The notes beneath the pieces are model-generated. The model worked only from the letters and a program-made list of their open reading frames with translations, was not told the DNA's origin and made no database searches. Both the position numbers and the translations under genes were made by a program. From Planctomycetota bacterium (GTDB taxonomy: Bacteria > Planctomycetota > UBA1135 > UBA2386), in assembly GCA_025459175.1 (NCBI GenBank), contig JALORC010000077.1:1-63449 (forward strand): a DNA stretch of 63,449 nucleotides, given 5' to 3'. Shown one piece after another: positions 19,271 through 28,392 of the stretch. Position 1 is the stretch's first letter; each line of letters begins with the position of its first letter.

Positions 19271-20220
19271 GCCGAGCGCCTCCGGCCGCGCACGATGCGA
19301 TCGGCGGTCAGGTTGATCGTGAAGGTGATCAGGAACAGCAGCAGCCCGAGCACGAACAGCACCTGGTAGTGGTCGCTGCCGACGGCGGCCTCGCCGAGTT
19401 CGGCGGCGATCGTCGCGGTCAGCGTCGCCGCCGAGTCGAACACGCTCTCGGGGATCATCAGCCGGTGGCCGCTGGCCATCAGCACGGCGATGGTCTCGCC
19501 GAACGCGCGGCCGATGCCGAGCAGCACGGCGGCCGAGAGTCCGGGGCGGGCGTGTGGCAGCACGACCTTCCACACGATCTGCCAGCGGGTGGCGCCGAGC
19601 GCCTCGGCGGCCTCGCGGTAGGTGTCGGGCACCGCCTTCAGCGCGTCCTCGGCGATCGTCGCCATGATCGGCGCCGCCATCAGACCGAGGATCAGCCCGG
19701 CGTTCAGCACGTTCAGGCCGACCTGCACCCCGAACAGGTCCTGGATGATCGGCTTCATCACGTGCAGGCCGATCACGCCCCAGACCACCGACGGGATCGC
19801 GGCCAGCAGCTCGATGCCGATCTTGAGCCACTCGCGCTGCTTGCCGCGCGCGAACTCGCCGACGTAGATCGCCGCCGCGAACGCCAGCGGCGTGGCGGTG
19901 AGCATCGCCACGGCGGTGATCCACGCGGTGCCGGCGATCAGCGGCAGGGCGCCGTAGCGCGGCGGCTCGACGGTGGGCTCCCAGCGGGTGCCGAACAGCA
20001 GTTCGCCGAACGACATCCGGTGGACGATGAAGTCCAGGCCCTGGGTGGCGATGAACAGGAAGATCGCGCCGATGAACAGGATCGCCGACACGCCGCCGAG
20101 CAGCACCACGCAGCGGGCGATGAAGTCCTGGCGCCAGGCGCGGTCGCGGCGGTCCAGCGCCAGCGCCCAGTCGGCGGCGGCGGGTGCCGGGGGCGGCAAC
20201 GGTGAGGGGCGGTCGGTCAC
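19267..20220 (-). CDS. pstC: Phosphate ABC permease PstC
   Basis: A 317-residue permease with six spans. Characteristic segments are IELLAAIPSVVWGVIGL, the coupling loop VPDTYREAAEALGATRW and LGIGRAFGETIAVLMASGH. A Pro/Ala-rich cytoplasmic N-terminus of about 35 residues precedes the first span. Starts at a GTG two bases after the phoU-fusion stop and is coupled to pstA by ATGA. Confidence 0.95.
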   Translation of the reverse strand: MTDRPSPLPPPAPAAADWALALDRRDRAWRQDFIARCVVLLGGVSAILFIGAIFLFIATQGLDFIVHRMSFGELLFGTRWEPTVEPPRYGALPLIAGTAWITAVAMLTATPLAFAAAIYVGEFARGKQREWLKIGIELLAAIPSVVWGVIGLHVMKPIIQDLFGVQVGLNVLNAGLILGLMAAPIMATIAEDALKAVPDTYREAAEALGATRWQIVWKVVLPHARPGLSAAVLLGIGRAFGETIAVLMASGHRLMIPESVFDSAATLTATIAAELGEAAVGSDHYQVLFVLGLLLFLITFTINLTADRIVRGRRRSA

Positions 20221-20222
20221 GG

Positions 20223-21287
20223 TCAGCTGGCCTGTTCGCCGCGCAGGCGTTCCATCAGTTCGCGGATGCGGGGAGTCAGCTGCCGGTAGACGCCTTCGGG
20301 GCCCTGGGCGTGGTCGATGTCCCAGACCAGCATGGTGGTGTGGAACGGCAGCTTGCCGACCTTGCCGCGCGACTGCGGATCGAGCCCGATGATCAGGTGG
20401 TACTCGTCGAGCTGCGGCTGGATGCTGGCGAACGGGGCCGGCCAGGCCTTGGCGAGGTCGATGCCGACCGTCTGCGCGAAGCGCTGGTAGGCGGGGTCGA
20501 TGTCCTCGGCGACCTGCCAGCCGGCGCTGCGGTAGCGGCCGCTCTGCGGGAAGGCCTTCCGGGTGAAGTGCTCGGCGAGCTGGCTCGGGCCGCTGTTGTG
20601 GCCGTCGACGAACAGGATGCTGAAGGTCTTCTCGCCCTTGGTCTTGCCGGTGGCGACGAAGATCGTCTCCTCACAGATGTTCTTGGCCTGGTGGATGACG
20701 CGTTCGAGCCGGTTGAACGTCGCCATGAACGAGAACATGTCCTCGATCGGGCGACTGTGGGTCTCGCCCTCGCGCACCAGGTCGGCGAACACCTTGTCGA
20801 AGTAGCGGGCGAACTGGGCCGCCGCCGACAGCGTCGCGGTGGCGAGGTTGCTGTCGCGTTGCTGGAAGCTGCGCAACGCCTCGGACAGCATCCGGCGCGC
20901 CTGTTCGGACATCATCTCGATGTCGCGGGAGACCACCGACGGCGGCATCGTCGACAGCTGCGCCGCCGTGCGCGAGATGGTCGCCGCGTAGTCACCGATG
21001 CGTTCGAGCGCGATGTTCAACCGCAGCACCGCCGACACGTAGCGCAGGTGGCCGGCACTCGGCAGGTGTCGCGCGACGAAGGCGTGGCACAGCCGGTCGA
21101 GTTCGCGGGTCTGGCGGTTGATCGTGTAGTCGCCGATCACCGTCAGCGCGGCCAGGTCCTTGTCGACGTTCAGCACCGCCACCACGGCGTCGTCGATCGC
21201 CTTGGTGACCGCCTGGCCGATGATGGCGACCAGGTCCTGGATCCAGTTGAGGTCCCGCTGCAGACGTTCTTCGTAGTGGGTGGGCAC
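20223..21287 (-). CDS. phoU: PhoU fused to an inactive LMW-phosphatase/ArsC-like domain
   Basis: A 354-residue fusion. Residues 1-215 are PhoU: two three-helix repeats with ALERIGDYAATIS around residue 95 and LERVIHQAKNICEE around 195. Residues 220-354 have the low-molecular-weight tyrosine phosphatase/arsenate reductase fold: ILFV, the loop, LAEHFTRKAF, YRSAGW, FAQTVGIDL and a final helix. The P-loop that should read C-x5-R is D228-GHNSG-P234, so both catalytic Cys and Arg are gone. It probably senses or binds rather than cleaves. PhoU normally signals Pst status to PhoR. The GTG at 21287 gives the usual PhoU N-terminus; an in-frame ATG at 21332 is an alternative. Confidence 0.88.
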   Translation of the reverse strand: MPTHYEERLQRDLNWIQDLVAIIGQAVTKAIDDAVVAVLNVDKDLAALTVIGDYTINRQTRELDRLCHAFVARHLPSAGHLRYVSAVLRLNIALERIGDYAATISRTAAQLSTMPPSVVSRDIEMMSEQARRMLSEALRSFQQRDSNLATATLSAAAQFARYFDKVFADLVREGETHSRPIEDMFSFMATFNRLERVIHQAKNICEETIFVATGKTKGEKTFSILFVDGHNSGPSQLAEHFTRKAFPQSGRYRSAGWQVAEDIDPAYQRFAQTVGIDLAKAWPAPFASIQPQLDEYHLIIGLDPQSRGKVGKLPFHTTMLVWDIDHAQGPEGVYRQLTPRIRELMERLRGEQAS

Positions 21288-21399
21288 GGCGGACTCTGGG
21301 CTGTGGAGCGATTGCGTGTGGCGCCCGCGCATCGGAGCGGCCGCCCGCGGGCAGGTCGAGCACGAACTGCGCTTCGTGCCGCGCCGGGCGGCGGGCCCG

Positions 21400-22278
21400 T
21401 CAGACCTTGCGCAGCGGGATGTAGCCCTTGCGCTGCAGCACGGCCTGGCCGGCGTCGCTCTTGATCCAGTCGAGGTACTGCTTGATCTGGTCCACGGGTT
21501 CGCCGTTGGTGAACATGAACAGCGGCCGCGAGATCGCGTAGCTGCCGTCGAGCACCGTTTCGACCGCCGGCAACACCGCCGCGCCGCCGGCCTGCTTCAT
21601 CACCGGCACGACGCGCACCTGGTCGGTGGCGTAGGCGATGCCGCTGTAGCCGATCGCGCTCCGGGTCTTGGCGCAGAAGTCGACGACGTCCTTGCTGCCG
21701 TTCAGGTTGTTGCACTCCTGCTTGAAGCGACCCTTGTCGCCACCGAGCACCGCTTCGCGGAAGTACTCGTAGGTGCCGCTGTTGTTCTGGCGGCTGCCGA
21801 GGATCACCTTGTCGGAGTCGGCGCCGAGGTCGACGCCGAGCTGCTTCCAGCTCACCAGCTTGCCGCCGTCACCGAACAGCTCCTTCAGCTGCTCCATCGT
21901 GATCGACGGCAGCGGGTTGTCCTTGTGCACGTAGATCGCGATGCCGTCGTAGCCGATCTTGTGCTCGACCGGCGTGTGGCCGTGCTTCTTGGCTTCCTCG
22001 ATCTCCTTCGGCTTCAGGCTGCGGCTGCTGTTGGCGATGTCGACGTCGCCGCTGATCAGGTTGGAGATGCCGACCCCGGAGCCACCGCCGGACACCGAGA
22101 TGATCATCTCGGGGTGGGCCGTGTGGTAGGCCTCGGCGAGCGCGCCGGCGACCTCGAGCATGGTGTCCGAGCCGAGGTTCTGGATCTCCTTCTGACGGGC
22201 GTCGGCACTGCCGCCGCAGGCATGGAACAACAACAGGGTGGCGGCAGCCAACGGGGCGAGAACGAGGAGAGTCTTCAC
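21400..22278 (-). CDS. pstS: Phosphate-binding protein PstS
   Basis: A 292-residue periplasmic phosphate receptor, first gene of the operon. The signal region (LLVLAPLAAATLLLFHACGG) ends in a Cys at 21, a plausible but imperfect lipobox. The mature domain shows QNLGSDTMLEVAGALAEAY, SVSGGGSGVGISNLISGDVDIANSSR (in pieces) with the phosphate-binding Ser/Gly turns, and RQNNSGTYEYFREAVL. Starts at a GTG (22278). Phosphate-starvation control is expected from the family, but I could not identify a clear PhoB-type box in the 102 bases upstream. Confidence 0.93.
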   Translation of the reverse strand: MKTLLVLAPLAAATLLLFHACGGSADARQKEIQNLGSDTMLEVAGALAEAYHTAHPEMIISVSGGGSGVGISNLISGDVDIANSSRSLKPKEIEEAKKHGHTPVEHKIGYDGIAIYVHKDNPLPSITMEQLKELFGDGGKLVSWKQLGVDLGADSDKVILGSRQNNSGTYEYFREAVLGGDKGRFKQECNNLNGSKDVVDFCAKTRSAIGYSGIAYATDQVRVVPVMKQAGGAAVLPAVETVLDGSYAISRPLFMFTNGEPVDQIKQYLDWIKSDAGQAVLQRKGYIPLRKV

Positions 22279-22380
22279 GAGCGCTTGGTCCTTGGGTCGC
22301 GGGTCGGAACGGTTCGCCGAACAACTTCGGTGGCGATCATGAAGACCTCGGGCGCTTCGTGTGAAGAAACGATGAAGGAA

Positions 22381-23388
22381 TTATCGCGGCGGCGGCACCG
22401 GGTCGACCAGCGGTGGCAACCCGTCCGGCCCCGGCACCTCGCCGGCCGGGCGGTGGCGGAACCGCCGGCTCTGCCAGAACCACTGCTCCGGGGCTTCGGC
22501 GATGCCCCGACCTAGCGCCCGGTTGATCCGGGTGGTGATCGCCAGCAGGTCCGCTTCGCGGTCGCCGGTGGCGGCATCGCGGATCACGTCGAACACCCGC
22601 AGCCGGTAGCGCATCGGCCCGGTGCGCAGCATGGCGACCACGGCAATGGGGGCGCCGGTCGCCAGGTGCAGCAGGGCCGGACTGGCCACGGTGCGGGCCG
22701 CCGTGCCGAGGAACGGTGCCTCGACGGCGCTGTGCTTGCCACCGCCGTCGGCGAGGATGGCGACCACCTTCTGGTCCCCGAGCAGCCGCAGCAGCGACCG
22801 CATCACGTTCTTGCGCGCGATCACGGTCTGGCCGCTGCCGGTGCGCAGGCGTTCGATCAGCCGATTCAGCGCTGGCAGCGGGCTCGGCCGGAACACCGAC
22901 CACAGCGGCAAGCCGATCAGGCCGGCGGCCCAGCCGGCGACGTCCCAGACGCCGATGTGGCCGGTGACGAACAGGAAGCCCTTGCCATCGCGGGCGAGTT
23001 CGTCGATGCGCGGATACTCGGTCAGATCGCAGTGCTGGCGCACGGTTTCTCGCCGCACCCGGCCCATCCGGCAGAAGTCGATCGCCAGCCAGGCGATGTG
23101 CACCGACCAGCGCCACAGGTGGCGCTTGGGCCGTTGCGGGCCGAGCGGCGATCCGGGCCGGAACGCGATCCGGCAGTTGCGCCAGTAACCGCTGCTGCGC
23201 CGGCCGCGGCGGTCGTGCAGGCTCCACCACAGGAACCACGGCACCGCCAGCAGCAGGCCGAGGCCGTAGGCGAGCCAGGTCGGCAGGATCCCGACCAGCC
23301 AGATCAGCCCCGACAGGCAGCCGACCGCCAGCCGCTGCCACAGCGCTTCGCGGGTCGGCTTCGGGGGATCTTGGTCGTCGTCACTCAT
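22381..23388 (-). CDS. LpxL/HtrB-family acyltransferase
   Basis: A 335-residue membrane-anchored acyltransferase of the lipid A biosynthesis type. An N-terminal span (LSGLIWLVGILPTWLAYGLG) leads into the catalytic region. The HX4D motif is H144-D149 (VTGHIGVWDVAG), with later FRPSPLPALNRLIERLR and LADGGGKHSAVEAPFLG, where other members have the fatty-acyl binding loop. It probably adds a secondary acyl chain to lipid A or a related lipid. With lpxB further along it supports an LPS-bearing outer membrane. Ten bases separate it from the transporter gene upstream. Confidence 0.85.
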   Translation of the reverse strand: MSDDDQDPPKPTREALWQRLAVGCLSGLIWLVGILPTWLAYGLGLLLAVPWFLWWSLHDRRGRRSSGYWRNCRIAFRPGSPLGPQRPKRHLWRWSVHIAWLAIDFCRMGRVRRETVRQHCDLTEYPRIDELARDGKGFLFVTGHIGVWDVAGWAAGLIGLPLWSVFRPSPLPALNRLIERLRTGSGQTVIARKNVMRSLLRLLGDQKVVAILADGGGKHSAVEAPFLGTAARTVASPALLHLATGAPIAVVAMLRTGPMRYRLRVFDVIRDAATGDREADLLAITTRINRALGRGIAEAPEQWFWQSRRFRHRPAGEVPGPDGLPPLVDPVPPPR

Positions 23389-23398
23389 GCGCGGCAGG

Positions 23399-24697
23399 TC
23401 ATGGTCGGTGCGGCGGCGCGGGCACGCCCGGTGCGGTCGGCATGCGCACCATGCAGAGACAGAGCAGTCCGAGCAACAGTTGCATGCTCTGCGCCAGCAT
23501 CGCCGCCTTGCTGCCGTGGGCGTGGTCGACGAAGCCGTAGACCAGGCTGCCGACCACCGACAGCTTCACGGTGATGCCGTAGAGCCCGAAGTACTCGCCG
23601 GTGCGGCCGGGCGGCGCCAGCAGCAGCACGACCTTGCGGCCGGCGGTCCAGATCCCCGACAGACCGAACGCGCCGAGCACGCACAGGCTCAGCAGGTAGC
23701 CCTCGGGGCTGCGGCCGCCGAACAGCACGCCGCCGACCAGCGCGCCGAGCAGCGCCAGCGCACTGACCCGCATCACGGCGAGCGGCGCCCGATCGGTCCA
23801 CGGCCCCTGCAGGATGCCGAACGGCAGCGCCAGGCCGTTCAGCACCAGCGCGCACACCAGCAACAGCAGCATCGGCCCGTGGTCGGCGTCGAGCGCGGTG
23901 CCGAACAGCGACAGCGGTTCGGCCGGGCTGGCGGGGGTGAACACGCCGAGCGTGAACGCCGCGAAGTAGGCGATCGCGGTGTTCAACACGTCGACCAGGC
24001 AGAAGTTGCCGGCGAGGAACCAGCACAGCGCCCGGTGCCGCGGCAGATCGCGCAGCGTCGAACGCAGCTGCCCGATGGCGCCGCGCGCGGCGGCGGCGAA
24101 CGCGACCGTGCGCGGCGGGCGGCGGTCGCGCACCAACACGAGGCACGGCAGGGCGAGCAGCAGGAACATCGCCGCCGCGAGTGGGAACGATTCGCGCGGA
24201 CGTTCGCGCAGCGGCCAGTAGAGCAGCACCAGCACCAGGATGGTGCCGAGGTAGCCCAGCCCGGTGCCGAGGCCGGACAGGCGTCCTTCGCGGCCGGGTG
24301 CGGCGACCGACGGCAGCAGCGAGTTGTAGAACAACAGGCCGAGGTTGTAGCTGACGTTGGCGACGAAGTAGCAGCCCAGCAACCAGGCGCCGCCGAGTTC
24401 GAGGCCGAGACCGCCCGTGGCGGCGATGCAGACCAGCGTCGCGGTGGCGAGGTAGCCGCGGGTCCGCGCGGTCTGGTCCGCCAGCGCGCCGAGCACCGGC
24501 ACCAGCAGCCCGGCCACCAGCATCGACGCGAACGTCACCGCACCGTGCCAGCGCAGGTCGCCGAGCGTGGCCTTCGCATACGGGGTGAACAGATAGGTCA
24601 GCACCGCCGCGTAGACCGTGTTGGCGAGGTCGTAGAGCACCCAAGCGGCGGCCGGCAGGCGGCCGGGTGGTGGCGCGGCCGCACTCGAGCTCGTCAT
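23399..24697 (-). CDS. UMF1/Atg22-type MFS transporter
   Basis: A 432-residue protein with about twelve membrane spans. The opening WVLYDLANTVYAAVLTYLFTPY is diagnostic of the UMF1 (Atg22-like) branch of the major facilitator superfamily. Later segments include GLGYLGTILVLVLLYWPL and EYFGLYGITVKLSVVGSLVYG, also typical. Substrates of bacterial members are mostly unknown. The ATG at 24697 was taken; an upstream ATG at 24778 would add 27 residues lacking family similarity. Divergent from the CBS-domain gene. Confidence 0.85.
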   Translation of the reverse strand: MTSSSAAAPPPGRLPAAAWVLYDLANTVYAAVLTYLFTPYAKATLGDLRWHGAVTFASMLVAGLLVPVLGALADQTARTRGYLATATLVCIAATGGLGLELGGAWLLGCYFVANVSYNLGLLFYNSLLPSVAAPGREGRLSGLGTGLGYLGTILVLVLLYWPLRERPRESFPLAAAMFLLLALPCLVLVRDRRPPRTVAFAAAARGAIGQLRSTLRDLPRHRALCWFLAGNFCLVDVLNTAIAYFAAFTLGVFTPASPAEPLSLFGTALDADHGPMLLLLVCALVLNGLALPFGILQGPWTDRAPLAVMRVSALALLGALVGGVLFGGRSPEGYLLSLCVLGAFGLSGIWTAGRKVVLLLAPPGRTGEYFGLYGITVKLSVVGSLVYGFVDHAHGSKAAMLAQSMQLLLGLLCLCMVRMPTAPGVPAPPHRP

Positions 24698-24792
24698 GGC
24701 AGCAGTGTGCCGCTCGCCGGGTGCGGCCTGCAAGCCGCGGCCGGCGCCGAAAAATGCGTGTGCTTTCGCCGATGCCACGCGACGATGCGCGC

Positions 24793-25458
24793 ATGAACGT
24801 CAAGGAAGTCATGAGCCAGCAGGTGCGTTCGGTGCGCATGACCGAGCGCGCCGATGCGGCCGCTCGGATCCTGTGGGAGCACGACTGCGGGATCGTTCCG
24901 GTCGTCGATGCCAACAACGTGCTGGTCGGCGTGGTCACCGATCGCGACCTGTGCATGGCGTCGTACACGCAGGGTCGGCCGCTCGCCGAGATCGCGGTGA
25001 CCGCGGTGATGGCGCGCGCGGTGCGCAGCTGCAAGCCGGACGAGACCCTGGCGGCGGCGATGGCGGCGATGCAGCAGGCGCAGGTGCACCGGCTGCCGGT
25101 CGTCGATGCGCGCGGCCTTGTCATCGGCATGCTGTCGGTCAACGACCTGATCCGGCTGGCGCAGGCGCGCCCGGCGGCGCTGGACGCCGGTGCCGTGCTG
25201 AAGACGCTGGCCGCGATCGGCGCGCCGCGGCAGGCCGCGGCTCCCGCCGTCGTGCCGCCGCCCGTGGCCAAGGCCATGACCGTGGTCGCCGCGGCCTCGT
25301 CGCCGCCGTCCCCGGCGCCGTCGGCGCCGCCGGTGGTGGCACCGAAGCCGGCCGTGCCGTCGCCGGCGCCGAAGGCCGATGCGACCAAGTCCGGCACGGG
25401 CAGTTCCGGCACCGGCAGCACTGGCAAGGCCGGCAAGGCCAAGGGCAAGAACCGCTGA
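24793..25458 (+). CDS. Tandem CBS-domain protein with low-complexity tail
   Basis: A 221-residue protein. Two CBS motifs fill residues 1-120: VKEVMSQQVRSVRMTERADA with GIVPVVDANNVLVGVVTDRDL, and VMARAVRSCKPDETLAAAM with RLPVVDARGLVIGMLSVNDL. This resembles the stand-alone CBS proteins that bind adenine nucleotides. From about residue 125 the sequence is a long Ala/Pro linker ending in a Gly/Ser/Thr/Lys-rich basic tail (KSGTGSSGTGSTGKAGKAKG), possibly nucleic-acid binding or disordered. The partner is unknown. Transcribed toward the mla genes, 49 bases away. Confidence 0.85.
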   Translation: MNVKEVMSQQVRSVRMTERADAAARILWEHDCGIVPVVDANNVLVGVVTDRDLCMASYTQGRPLAEIAVTAVMARAVRSCKPDETLAAAMAAMQQAQVHRLPVVDARGLVIGMLSVNDLIRLAQARPAALDAGAVLKTLAAIGAPRQAAAPAVVPPPVAKAMTVVAAASSPPSPAPSAPPVVAPKPAVPSPAPKADATKSGTGSSGTGSTGKAGKAKGKNR

Positions 25459-25507
25459 GGCCCGGGGCCGCGGCCCGACCGCGCCGGCTGCCTTCGTTCG
25501 CGTCGCC

Positions 25508-26647
25508 ATGGCCGATCCGTCGTTCACGCTGCAGCGCACCGAACCAGCCAGTTCGGAGCCGAACGGCGCCGTGCGCTGGGTGCTGCACGGCCACCTGACG
25601 CTCGATTGTGGGGCGACGTTGTGGCGCGAGCTGCAGCAAGCGCTGGCCCCAGGTGCCGCGCTCGAACTCGACCTCGCCGGCGTCGACTACCTCGACGGCG
25701 GCGCCGCGGCGCTGCTGACCGCGGCGTTGGCCGCGCACCAGACGCGCGGTGGTCGCGTGCAGCTGGTCGGCGCCGGTCCGGAGACGAATCGGCTGCTGCA
25801 GCTCTACGACTGCGGCCGCGGCGCGCCGAGCGGCCGACCGGCACCAGCCAGTCGTTCGCTGCTCGGTGATGTCGGCGACGCGGCGCACGGTGCGGTGCAG
25901 ACGACGCGGGCGATCCTGGCGTTCCTCGGCGATCTCGTGCACGGCCTGCTGGCCGCGGTGCGGCGCCCGCGCACGGTGCACCTCGGCGAGTTCGGCCAAC
26001 TGGTCGAGCGCGCCGGCGCCGACGGCATGCCGATCGTGCTGCTGATCAACTTCCTGATCGGCGCGATCCTCGGCCTGCAGGGCGCCATCCAGCTGCACCG
26101 GTTCGGCGGCGACCAGTTCCTCGCCAACCTGGTCGGCCTGTCGATCGTGCGCGAGCTCGGTCCGTTGATGACCGCGATCCTCGTCACCGGCAGGTCGGGG
26201 GCCTCGTACGCGGCCGAACTCGGCACGATGACGGTCAACGAGGAGGTCGACGCGCTGCGCACGCTCGGCCAGGACCCGCAGCGCTTCCTGGTGTTCCCGC
26301 GGGTGCTGGCGCTGATCGTGGTGGTGCCGGTGCTGACCGTGGTCGGCAACCTGGTCGGTTCGGTCGGCGGGCTGGTGATCGCGATGGGTTACCTCGACCA
26401 GCCGGCGGTGGTCTACCTGCAGTCGCTCGAGCGCGCGGTCGGCCTCGGCGACGTCGGCACCGGCCTGTTGAAGAGCGTGTTCTTCGCGATCGCGATCGGC
26501 TTGATCGCCTGCCAGCGCGGCCTGTCCACGCGCGGCGGTGCCGAGGGCGTTGGCCGCGCCACGACCTCGGCGGTGGTGGTGGTGCTGTTCACGCTGGTCG
26601 CGCTGGACGCCGTGTTCACCTGGGTCTTCTCGCTGCTGGAGTGGTGA
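25508..26647 (+). CDS. mlaE: MlaE-type lipid ABC permease with N-terminal STAS domain
   Basis: A 379-residue fusion. Residues 1-110 form a STAS-like domain (GHLTLDCGATLWREL, then ALELDLAGVDYLDGGAAALL), which in E. coli is the separate MlaB protein. Residues 135-379 are the MlaE permease: LVERAGADGMPIVLLINFLIGA, LSIVRELGPLMTAILVTGRSG, GTMTVNEEVDALRTLG and several spans. It should act in the inner membrane in phospholipid trafficking to or from the outer membrane. The ATG at 25508 is chosen because it starts the STAS domain. MlaF starts immediately after the stop. Confidence 0.92.
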   Translation: MADPSFTLQRTEPASSEPNGAVRWVLHGHLTLDCGATLWRELQQALAPGAALELDLAGVDYLDGGAAALLTAALAAHQTRGGRVQLVGAGPETNRLLQLYDCGRGAPSGRPAPASRSLLGDVGDAAHGAVQTTRAILAFLGDLVHGLLAAVRRPRTVHLGEFGQLVERAGADGMPIVLLINFLIGAILGLQGAIQLHRFGGDQFLANLVGLSIVRELGPLMTAILVTGRSGASYAAELGTMTVNEEVDALRTLGQDPQRFLVFPRVLALIVVVPVLTVVGNLVGSVGGLVIAMGYLDQPAVVYLQSLERAVGLGDVGTGLLKSVFFAIAIGLIACQRGLSTRGGAEGVGRATTSAVVVVLFTLVALDAVFTWVFSLLEW

Positions 26648-27391
26648 ATGGCGAGGGTCCTCGAAGTGCGTGATCTGGCGATCGGCTACGACGGCGAGGT
26701 GCTGCTCGAGGAGATCGCGTTCGACGTGCAGCGCGGCGAGGTGTTCGCGGTGCTCGGTGGCTCCGGCTGCGGCAAGTCGACGCTGCTGCGCACGATGATC
26801 GGGCTGATGCCGCCGCTGCACGGCCGCGTGCACTTCACCGGCATCGGCCCGCCGGAACGGGCGATGACGCCGCCGCAGTTCGGCGTGCTGTTCCAGTCGT
26901 CGGCCTTGTTCGGCTCGTGGACGCTGCTGCAGAACGTGCTGCTGCCGCTGCAGAAGTGGACCGACCTGCCGCCCGATGCGGCCGCGGCGGTGGCACTGGC
27001 CCGGCTGCGCCTGGTCGGCCTCGATCGCTTCGCGCACCATCTGCCGTCCGAGGTGTCGGGTGGCATGCGCAAGCGCGCCGGTATCGCCCGGGCGCTGGCG
27101 CTCGACGCGCCGATCCTGTTCTTCGACGAGCCGTCGGCGGGGCTCGACCCGGTGACCGCGGCCGAGCTCGATCAGCTGATCCGCACGCTCGCCCGCGATC
27201 TCGAGGTGACGATCGTGTTGGTGACCCACGAGCTGCCGAGCATCATGCAAGTGGTCGACCAGTGCATCATGCTCGATCGTGCGGCGGGTGGCATCATCGC
27301 CCGCGGCGCACCACGCGAGCTCGCCGATCGTTCGACCGACCTGCGGGTGCAGGCCTTCTTTCGCCGCCAGCCAATGCAGAGGAACCCGTGA
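26648..27391 (+). CDS. mlaF: Mla-type lipid transporter ATPase
   Basis: A 247-residue ABC ATPase. Walker A is GGSGCGKST, the Q-loop lies in GVLFQSSALF, the signature is EVSGGMRKRAGIARAL, Walker B is ILFFDEPSAGLDP and the switch His is in VLVTHELPS. The signature with M/R after SGG is that of MlaF/Ttg2A. Begins with no gap after the mlaE stop and overlaps mlaD (GTGA). Confidence 0.94.
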   Translation: MARVLEVRDLAIGYDGEVLLEEIAFDVQRGEVFAVLGGSGCGKSTLLRTMIGLMPPLHGRVHFTGIGPPERAMTPPQFGVLFQSSALFGSWTLLQNVLLPLQKWTDLPPDAAAAVALARLRLVGLDRFAHHLPSEVSGGMRKRAGIARALALDAPILFFDEPSAGLDPVTAAELDQLIRTLARDLEVTIVLVTHELPSIMQVVDQCIMLDRAAGGIIARGAPRELADRSTDLRVQAFFRRQPMQRNP

Positions 27392-28392
27392 CCGCACCTG
27401 CGAATCGATGGAAGCTGGGTTTGTTCGTGGTGGCCGGCTGCGCCGCGACCATCACCGGACTCACCTGGATCGGCATGCACGAACTCAAACGCGAGTTCCA
27501 TGTCGCCTATGCCTACTTCGACGAGGCGCTGACCGGGCTCGAGGAAGGCTCGCCGGTCAAGTTCCGCGGCGTCACGATCGGCGTCGTGCAGCGGATCCGC
27601 GTCGCCGAGGACAAGAAGCACCTGCAGGTGCAGGCGGCGCTCTACGACGACTACCTGCGCGACCTCGGTCTCGACGTGTCGACGCAGGACGGCGTCTGTC
27701 CGTTGCCCGACAACCTGCGCGCGCAGGTGGTGATGTCGTGGGTGACCAGCACGTCGTTCATCCAGGTCGACTTCTTCCCCGATCCGGAACTCGGGCCGCA
27801 GCGGCTGCCGTTCGCGGTGCCGGCGGGCCAGAGCACGTTGCGCACGGTGCCGAGCACCGCGAAGAGCCTCGAGGTGGCGGCGCGCGAGGTGCTGCGCGAC
27901 CTGCCGTCGATGGCCATGTCGGCGCGCGAGCTGGTGGAGCTGCTGCGCACCGAGCTGCAGGCCGCGCGCCTGCCGGAACTGACGCGGCAGCTGCAGGCGG
28001 TGCTGCAGCGCAGCGACCAGCTGTTGGCCGACCTGCAGCAGCGGGATCTCGCCGGTGAGGCGGTCCGCACGCTGGCCGCGGTGCGCGACGGTGCGGCGTC
28101 GCTGCGCGACGAGCACGGGCCGCTCGGCAGCGCGCTGGCCGAACTGCGCGGGCTCGCTCAGTCGCTGCGGCAGGAACTGGCGGCGGCGGAAGTCGGCGCC
28201 ACCGCCGCCGGCGTGCGCCAGGGAGCGGCCGCCATCGCCGCGCTCGGTGACGGCATGCGCGGCGAACTGTCGCAGCTGCGGGCCACGCTGTCGGCCGTCG
28301 AACGGTTGGCGGCGCTGCTCGAACGGGATCCCGGCGCCTTGCTGCGCGGTCGCTCGCCCCAACCTTCGCCGCTCGAGAACAACAGACGATGA
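27388..28392 (+). CDS. mlaD: MlaD-type MCE-domain protein
   Basis: A 334-residue substrate-binding component. An N-terminal anchor (WKLGLFVVAGCAATITGLTWIG) is followed by the MCE domain: VAYAYFDEALTGLEEGSPVKF and RGVTIGVVQRIRV. This domain forms a hexameric lipid-shuttling ring in the periplasm. From residue 150 to the end the protein is a long helical region rich in Leu, Ala and Arg heptads (ELVELLRTELQAARLPELTR and onward), longer than E. coli MlaD and more like MCE proteins with tubular or needle helices. Starts at GTG 27388 behind a strong AGAGGAA site; ends in an ATGA overlap with the lipoprotein gene. Confidence 0.9.
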   Translation: MTAPANRWKLGLFVVAGCAATITGLTWIGMHELKREFHVAYAYFDEALTGLEEGSPVKFRGVTIGVVQRIRVAEDKKHLQVQAALYDDYLRDLGLDVSTQDGVCPLPDNLRAQVVMSWVTSTSFIQVDFFPDPELGPQRLPFAVPAGQSTLRTVPSTAKSLEVAAREVLRDLPSMAMSARELVELLRTELQAARLPELTRQLQAVLQRSDQLLADLQQRDLAGEAVRTLAAVRDGAASLRDEHGPLGSALAELRGLAQSLRQELAAAEVGATAAGVRQGAAAIAALGDGMRGELSQLRATLSAVERLAALLERDPGALLRGRSPQPSPLENNRR

